A stretch of DNA of 64,000 bases. It comes from Methylobacterium radiodurans (GTDB taxonomy: Bacteria > Pseudomonadota > Alphaproteobacteria > Rhizobiales > Beijerinckiaceae). Of this stretch, positions 61,182 through 64,000 are shown one piece after another. Numbering within the stretch: position 1 is the stretch's first letter; the number at the start of each line of letters is the position of its first letter. Where the stretch lies: positions 4,045,001 to 4,109,000 of the forward strand of contig NZ_CP029551.1 in the NCBI RefSeq assembly GCF_003173735.1. The letters are read 5' to 3'. The translations under genes and the position numbers were made by a program. Under the pieces are notes generated by a model. That model saw only the letters and a program-made list of their open reading frames with translations. It made no database searches and was not told where the DNA came from.

Positions 61182-61919
61182 CTACGGCGCCGCGCGATCC
61201 CGGACCGGCTCCATTCCCATCGCCTGGATCGCGGCCGTGGTTTGATCCGAGCCGAGGAAGCCCGTCAGCAGCGCTGCCGCCTCCGGATCGCGCGACGACC
61301 GTGTGATGGCGGCGGTGAACGTCTGGACGAGCTGGACCGCATCGGGGAGCGGGCCCACCGGCTCGATCCCGGCGATGTTCACCAGCTCGCTGATGGGCCC
61401 GAGCGCGATGTCGGCCTCCCCCGCAGCGAGCGCGGCCGCGGATTCCGTGCCTCTCGGAAAGACCTTCGACCGGACGGTGCCGGCGATGCCGAGCCTTGGA
61501 AGGACCTCGTTCAAGATGAAGAGGCCGCTGGTGCTGCCCGGCATCACGACGAGACGGGCCTCCAGCAGGGTGCGCGTCAGCGCCTCGACGGAGCCGATAT
61601 CCGGCCTGCGCGTGCCCGCGCGTACGGCCGCCGCGAGGGGCGCGGTGGCCAGCTCGACCGGTGAGCCTTCCACGATCAGACCGGCCTCGACCAGCGCGTG
61701 CAGGCCTTCGTTCGAGAGGATCACGACGTCGACATGCGTACCGCGGTCGAGCTGGGCGCGGATGGTCTTCGGCCCGGTCCCCTGCGAGGCCCCCGACAGC
61801 GTCGTGACCGCGATGCCCGTCGCGCGCTCGAACGCCGGCACGACCTCTTGGTAGGCGAGCGCGAAACCTCCGGAGATCATGACGGTGAGTTCCGCCGCGG
61901 TGGTGCTCGTTGCCGTCAT
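61182..61919 (-). CDS. substrate-binding-domain protein, ModA-like, no leader
   Basis: 245 residues. Periplasmic-binding-protein fold: LTVMISGGFALAYQEVVPAF, VTTLSGASQGTGPKTIRAQL, then DVVILSNEGLHALVEAG. It resembles ModA/PBP-like proteins that bind oxyanions or small anions. No signal peptide is visible and no ABC genes are adjacent, so it may act in the cytosol. ATG at 61919. Confidence 0.82.
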   Translation of the reverse strand: MTATSTTAAELTVMISGGFALAYQEVVPAFERATGIAVTTLSGASQGTGPKTIRAQLDRGTHVDVVILSNEGLHALVEAGLIVEGSPVELATAPLAAAVRAGTRRPDIGSVEALTRTLLEARLVVMPGSTSGLFILNEVLPRLGIAGTVRSKVFPRGTESAAALAAGEADIALGPISELVNIAGIEPVGPLPDAVQLVQTFTAAITRSSRDPEAAALLTGFLGSDQTTAAIQAMGMEPVRDRAAP

Positions 61920-62163
61920 CGGTCCAAACCCGAAGGCCGCAGAATGGGGACGCGTGAGCCGCGCAGGAGCTTGTCGCCAGCGCGGGATCCGGGATGGACC
62001 CGATTCGCTGCCGGCACCGCACCGTCGTACCGCCTGGCCGGGCCGCTTTCCAGCCGGTGGAGGCGTCGGCGGACGTGGCGTGCGGGCTCATGGATGCAGG
62101 TTGCCGGCGGCGCGGTTTGGGCTGAAGCTGACGCCGGTCGGATCCAGAGGAGACAGTCCCGTC

Positions 62164-62376
62164 GTGTCCACCGAACCCGTCAAGGGTCCCGCGTCGTACT
62201 TCCCCTCCATCGAGAAGCGGTACGGCCGCCCGATCGCGGAATGGGAGCGGATCGTCCGCGATCATCTCCCCGCCAAGCACATGGATCTGGTGGCGATGCT
62301 GAAGAGCGGCCACGGGATGGGCCACGGCCACGCCAACGCGATCGTCGCCCACGTGCTCGCCGTGCGGAAAGGCTAA
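62164..62376 (+). CDS. DUF4287 small protein
   Basis: 70 residues, GTG start. VKGPASYFPSIEKRYGRPIA and MDLVAMLKSGHGMGHGHANA match DUF4287. GGAGACAGT lies ahead of the GTG. Function unknown; often beside stress genes. Full length for the family. Confidence 0.85.
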   Translation: MSTEPVKGPASYFPSIEKRYGRPIAEWERIVRDHLPAKHMDLVAMLKSGHGMGHGHANAIVAHVLAVRKG

Positions 62377-62395
62377 CGCGCTTCCCCGCCCACCC

Positions 62396-63025
62396 TTACT
62401 GGCAGAACGTCTTCGCGCCGGGCGTCCAGCTGCCGAAGCCGGTGGCGACCATGTTGGTGATCACCCGGCAGACATAGAGCTTCTGGGCCGGATTGTTGTT
62501 GGGGCCCGCATGGTAGCGCGCCACCGCCAGCGTCCAGCTGCCCTCGCGCTCCTTCAGCTCCTTCAGGAAGCGGGTGGCGTACTCGACGTTCTGGCGCGGG
62601 TCGATCATCGCCTCGAGCGAGGGGAACTTCGCCCGGTGATAGTGGTGGTTGATCTGCATGCAGCCAAGATCGACCAGCCGGGTGCCGGCCGCCTGCGCCT
62701 CGCCGAGCTTGCGCAGCACGTCGGCCGGACCGGTGCCGAAATAGGCCCGGCCGCCGATGTTCATCGCGTAGGGCTGCAGCGAGCCGCGCTTGCCGCTCTC
62801 GGTCAGCCCCACGGCATAGAGCATCCCGAGCGGCACCCCGTGCTTGGCGGCGGCCTGCGCCATCTGCTGCTCGCAGACGCGGCTGGGCGCGGCCGGGACC
62901 GGAACGTCGGCGGCCGAAGCCGTGGCGCTCGGGACGGAGGGCGTCGGCGCGGTGGCGCCGGCCGGCGCGCCGCAGAGGCTAAAGGTACAGGCCGCGACGA
63001 TCGCGCGCGTCAGGATACGGCTCAT
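62396..63025 (-). CDS. lytic transglycosylase (SLT domain) of the flagellar region
   Basis: 209 residues. Leader MSRILTRAIVAACTFSLCGA. The SLT domain has the catalytic glutamate in YAVGLTESGKRGSLQPYA, then DLGCMQINHHYH and VARYHAGPNNN. It cuts peptidoglycan so that the flagellar rod can pass. Its start overlaps the 3' end of fliK by 47 bases, so the two are read in different frames from one transcript. Confidence 0.9.
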   Translation of the reverse strand: MSRILTRAIVAACTFSLCGAPAGATAPTPSVPSATASAADVPVPAAPSRVCEQQMAQAAAKHGVPLGMLYAVGLTESGKRGSLQPYAMNIGGRAYFGTGPADVLRKLGEAQAAGTRLVDLGCMQINHHYHRAKFPSLEAMIDPRQNVEYATRFLKELKEREGSWTLAVARYHAGPNNNPAQKLYVCRVITNMVATGFGSWTPGAKTFCQ

Positions 63026-64000
63026 GTCCCCCCTCCCCGTTCCGGGGTACCCCGGTGCCGCGCCGGGCGCTCTGGTCGGGGTTGCGCCCCTCCCCCCCCT
63101 GGCCGCCGTTCTGGCCGCCTTCCGCCGGGAAGCCCGGCTGGCCGCGGCCCGGGGCAGCCTGGTTCCCCTGCCCGGCTCCTTGTCCAGCGCCTTGTCCGGC
63201 GCCTTGCCCGGCGCCCTGGCCCGGACCTGGCTGGCCGCCCGACAGCTCCGCCCCGCCCGCCTGGATGGCGACGAGATCGGTCTGGTAGCCGGCCCCGCGC
63301 AGGAGATCGGTCAGGGCACCGCCGTCGCGGCGCAGCAACTCGGCGGTGTCGCGCCGGCCCGTTTCCAGGCCGATCTCCAGCCGGCCCTCCTGCAGGCGCA
63401 TCCGCACCGTCACCGTGCCGAGATCACCGGGCTGGAGCTGGATCGTGAGGAGCCGCAGCGGACCCTCGGTCAGCGGGCCGGGCCGCGCCGCCTGTGCGGA
63501 CGCAGCAGCGGCCGGTGCCTCCGCGGCGATCGCCTGGGCGAGCTGGCGCAAGGTCGCGGCCGGCAGCCCGGCCTGACCGCCCGCCGCGCCCGGGACCGGG
63601 GCGGCCTCGTCGACCTCGCCCGGGGCCGGGTCGCGGGCCCCGCCCTCGCTGCCCGCTGCGCCTGCATCCTGGCCGGGCGTCCGCGCCGAGGCCGGCGCCG
63701 TGCCGGCCCGGGCGTCCGCCGCCACGGGCTCGCCGCCGGCCGGCACCGTGCGGGCCGCGGGTCCGGTACCGGCGGCTGGCCGCTCCGCCCCGCGGGCCGG
63801 CGCCGCGCGATCGCTGCCGCCGGCCGGAGCGGCGGCTGCCGCGATGGGCGCGGGCGCGGTCGACGCCGCAGCCGCGGACGCCGCAGCCGCGGGGGCCGCC
63901 GCGGCGGGGGGCGGGACTGTCGATCCGGAGGCCGGCGCGGCCGGGAGCGCGGCCCCGGCGGCCGCTGCGGTGGCAGCCTGCCTGGCCTGCGCCTCGCCCG
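62979..64000 (-). CDS. fliK: flagellar hook-length control protein FliK, 5' part beyond window
   Basis: The frame is open to base 64000 without a stop, so the gene is cut at its 5' end; at least 340 residues are present. Most is Ala/Pro/Gly-rich. The C-terminal Flg_hook domain is clear: LLTIQLQPGDLGTVTVRMRL, QEGRLEIGLETGRRDTAELL. After it lies an unusual tail with five GQGAG-type repeats (63181-63236, period 12 bases) and a Gly-rich end. FliK measures hook length and switches FlhB. The tail overlaps the transglycosylase gene by 47 bases. Confidence 0.88.
   Translation of the reverse strand, partial: GEAQARQAATAAAAGAALPAAPASGSTVPPPAAAAPAAAASAAAASTAPAPIAAAAAPAGGSDRAAPARGAERPAAGTGPAARTVPAGGEPVAADARAGTAPASARTPGQDAGAAGSEGGARDPAPGEVDEAAPVPGAAGGQAGLPAATLRQLAQAIAAEAPAAAASAQAARPGPLTEGPLRLLTIQLQPGDLGTVTVRMRLQEGRLEIGLETGRRDTAELLRRDGGALTDLLRGAGYQTDLVAIQAGGAELSGGQPGPGQGAGQGAGQGAGQGAGQGNQAAPGRGQPGFPAEGGQNGGQGGEGRNPDQSARRGTGVPRNGEGGHEPYPDARDRRGLYL
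63181..63236 (-). repeat. 12-bp tandem repeat in fliK (GQGAG tail)
   Basis: The unit CCGGCGCCTTGT and close variants occur about four to five times in a row, encoding Gly-Gln-Gly-Ala repeats. Likely length-variable by slippage. Confidence 0.75.

Noticed and set aside
63181..63236. Tandem 12-bp units considered as a CRISPR-like array
   Set aside because: No spacers; the units are contiguous and encode Gly-Gln-Gly-Ala inside fliK.

Overview
The window is a high-GC alphaproteobacterial chromosome segment that fits Methylobacterium or a close relative (Methylobacteriaceae). The basis is the 16S fragment at the left edge, a PhyR/NepR general-stress locus, a formaldehyde-activating-enzyme homologue, formyl-CoA transferase, the flagellar regulator FtcR, and many small proteins of the Hyphomicrobiales type. 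No CRISPR array, prophage, tRNA or intact transposase was found.

Layout: 1-988 is the 5' part of a 16S rRNA gene on the minus strand, with a boxA and two tandem promoters upstream. 1.7-7.3 kb holds minus-strand one-carbon and redox genes: zinc alcohol dehydrogenase, a PLA2-like secreted protein, a Fae homologue, a quinone-oxidoreductase-like enzyme, a CYTH protein and a 46-aa protein. 7.5-10.3 kb has a CorC-type transporter and a CYP152-type P450. 10.3-12.0 kb is a strikingly AT-richer accessory insert with one unrecognised 308-aa protein. 12.1-19.6 kb is mixed housekeeping: a degenerate YkuD protein, VOC/AHSA1 proteins, MFS and APC transporters, DUF305, a cNMP-binding protein and SCO1/SenC.

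19.9-23.3 kb is a compact general-stress region. phyR and nepR are divergent, each behind a perfect GGAAC-N16-CGTT (EcfG-type) promoter. The neighbouring DUF1328, 125-aa and 52-aa genes carry the same promoter; a KGG-motif gene has a close variant. A further perfect site lies at 28.4 kb in front of a small secreted protein. PhyR released from control binds NepR and frees the sigma factor EcfG, so these genes probably form one regulon; ecfG itself is not in the window.

23.5-32.7 kb carries DUF2865, a metallo-beta-lactamase-fold hydrolase, DUF1499, MarR, a HAD phosphatase, several small alphaproteobacterial proteins and a two-gene unit encoding an 88-aa protein and a 617-aa P-loop kinase-like protein. 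33.1-40 kb holds frc with a 10-formyl-THF-hydrolase-like gene, an NCS1 permease divergent from a RutR-like TetR regulator, and an MFS transporter. 40-53.5 kb includes a TPR lipoprotein, M17 and M20 peptidases, an AceE/MdeB-like thiamine enzyme divergent from an Lrp/AsnC regulator with clear palindromic operators, a copA-cueR copper operon, and mqo with a Tat-like leader. Two inverted copies of a short non-coding palindromic-ended repeat flank this part (44.04-44.23 and 47.28-47.54 kb).

54.2-60.7 kb is a flagellar motor/export cluster (motA, fliM, DUF6468, fliN, fliG, flhB, an unknown coupled gene, then ftcR). 62.4-64 kb begins another flagellar stretch on the minus strand (lytic transglycosylase and the truncated fliK). 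Coordinates marked with alternative starts are inferred from ribosome-binding sites; no database search was possible, and family assignments rest on recognisable motifs.
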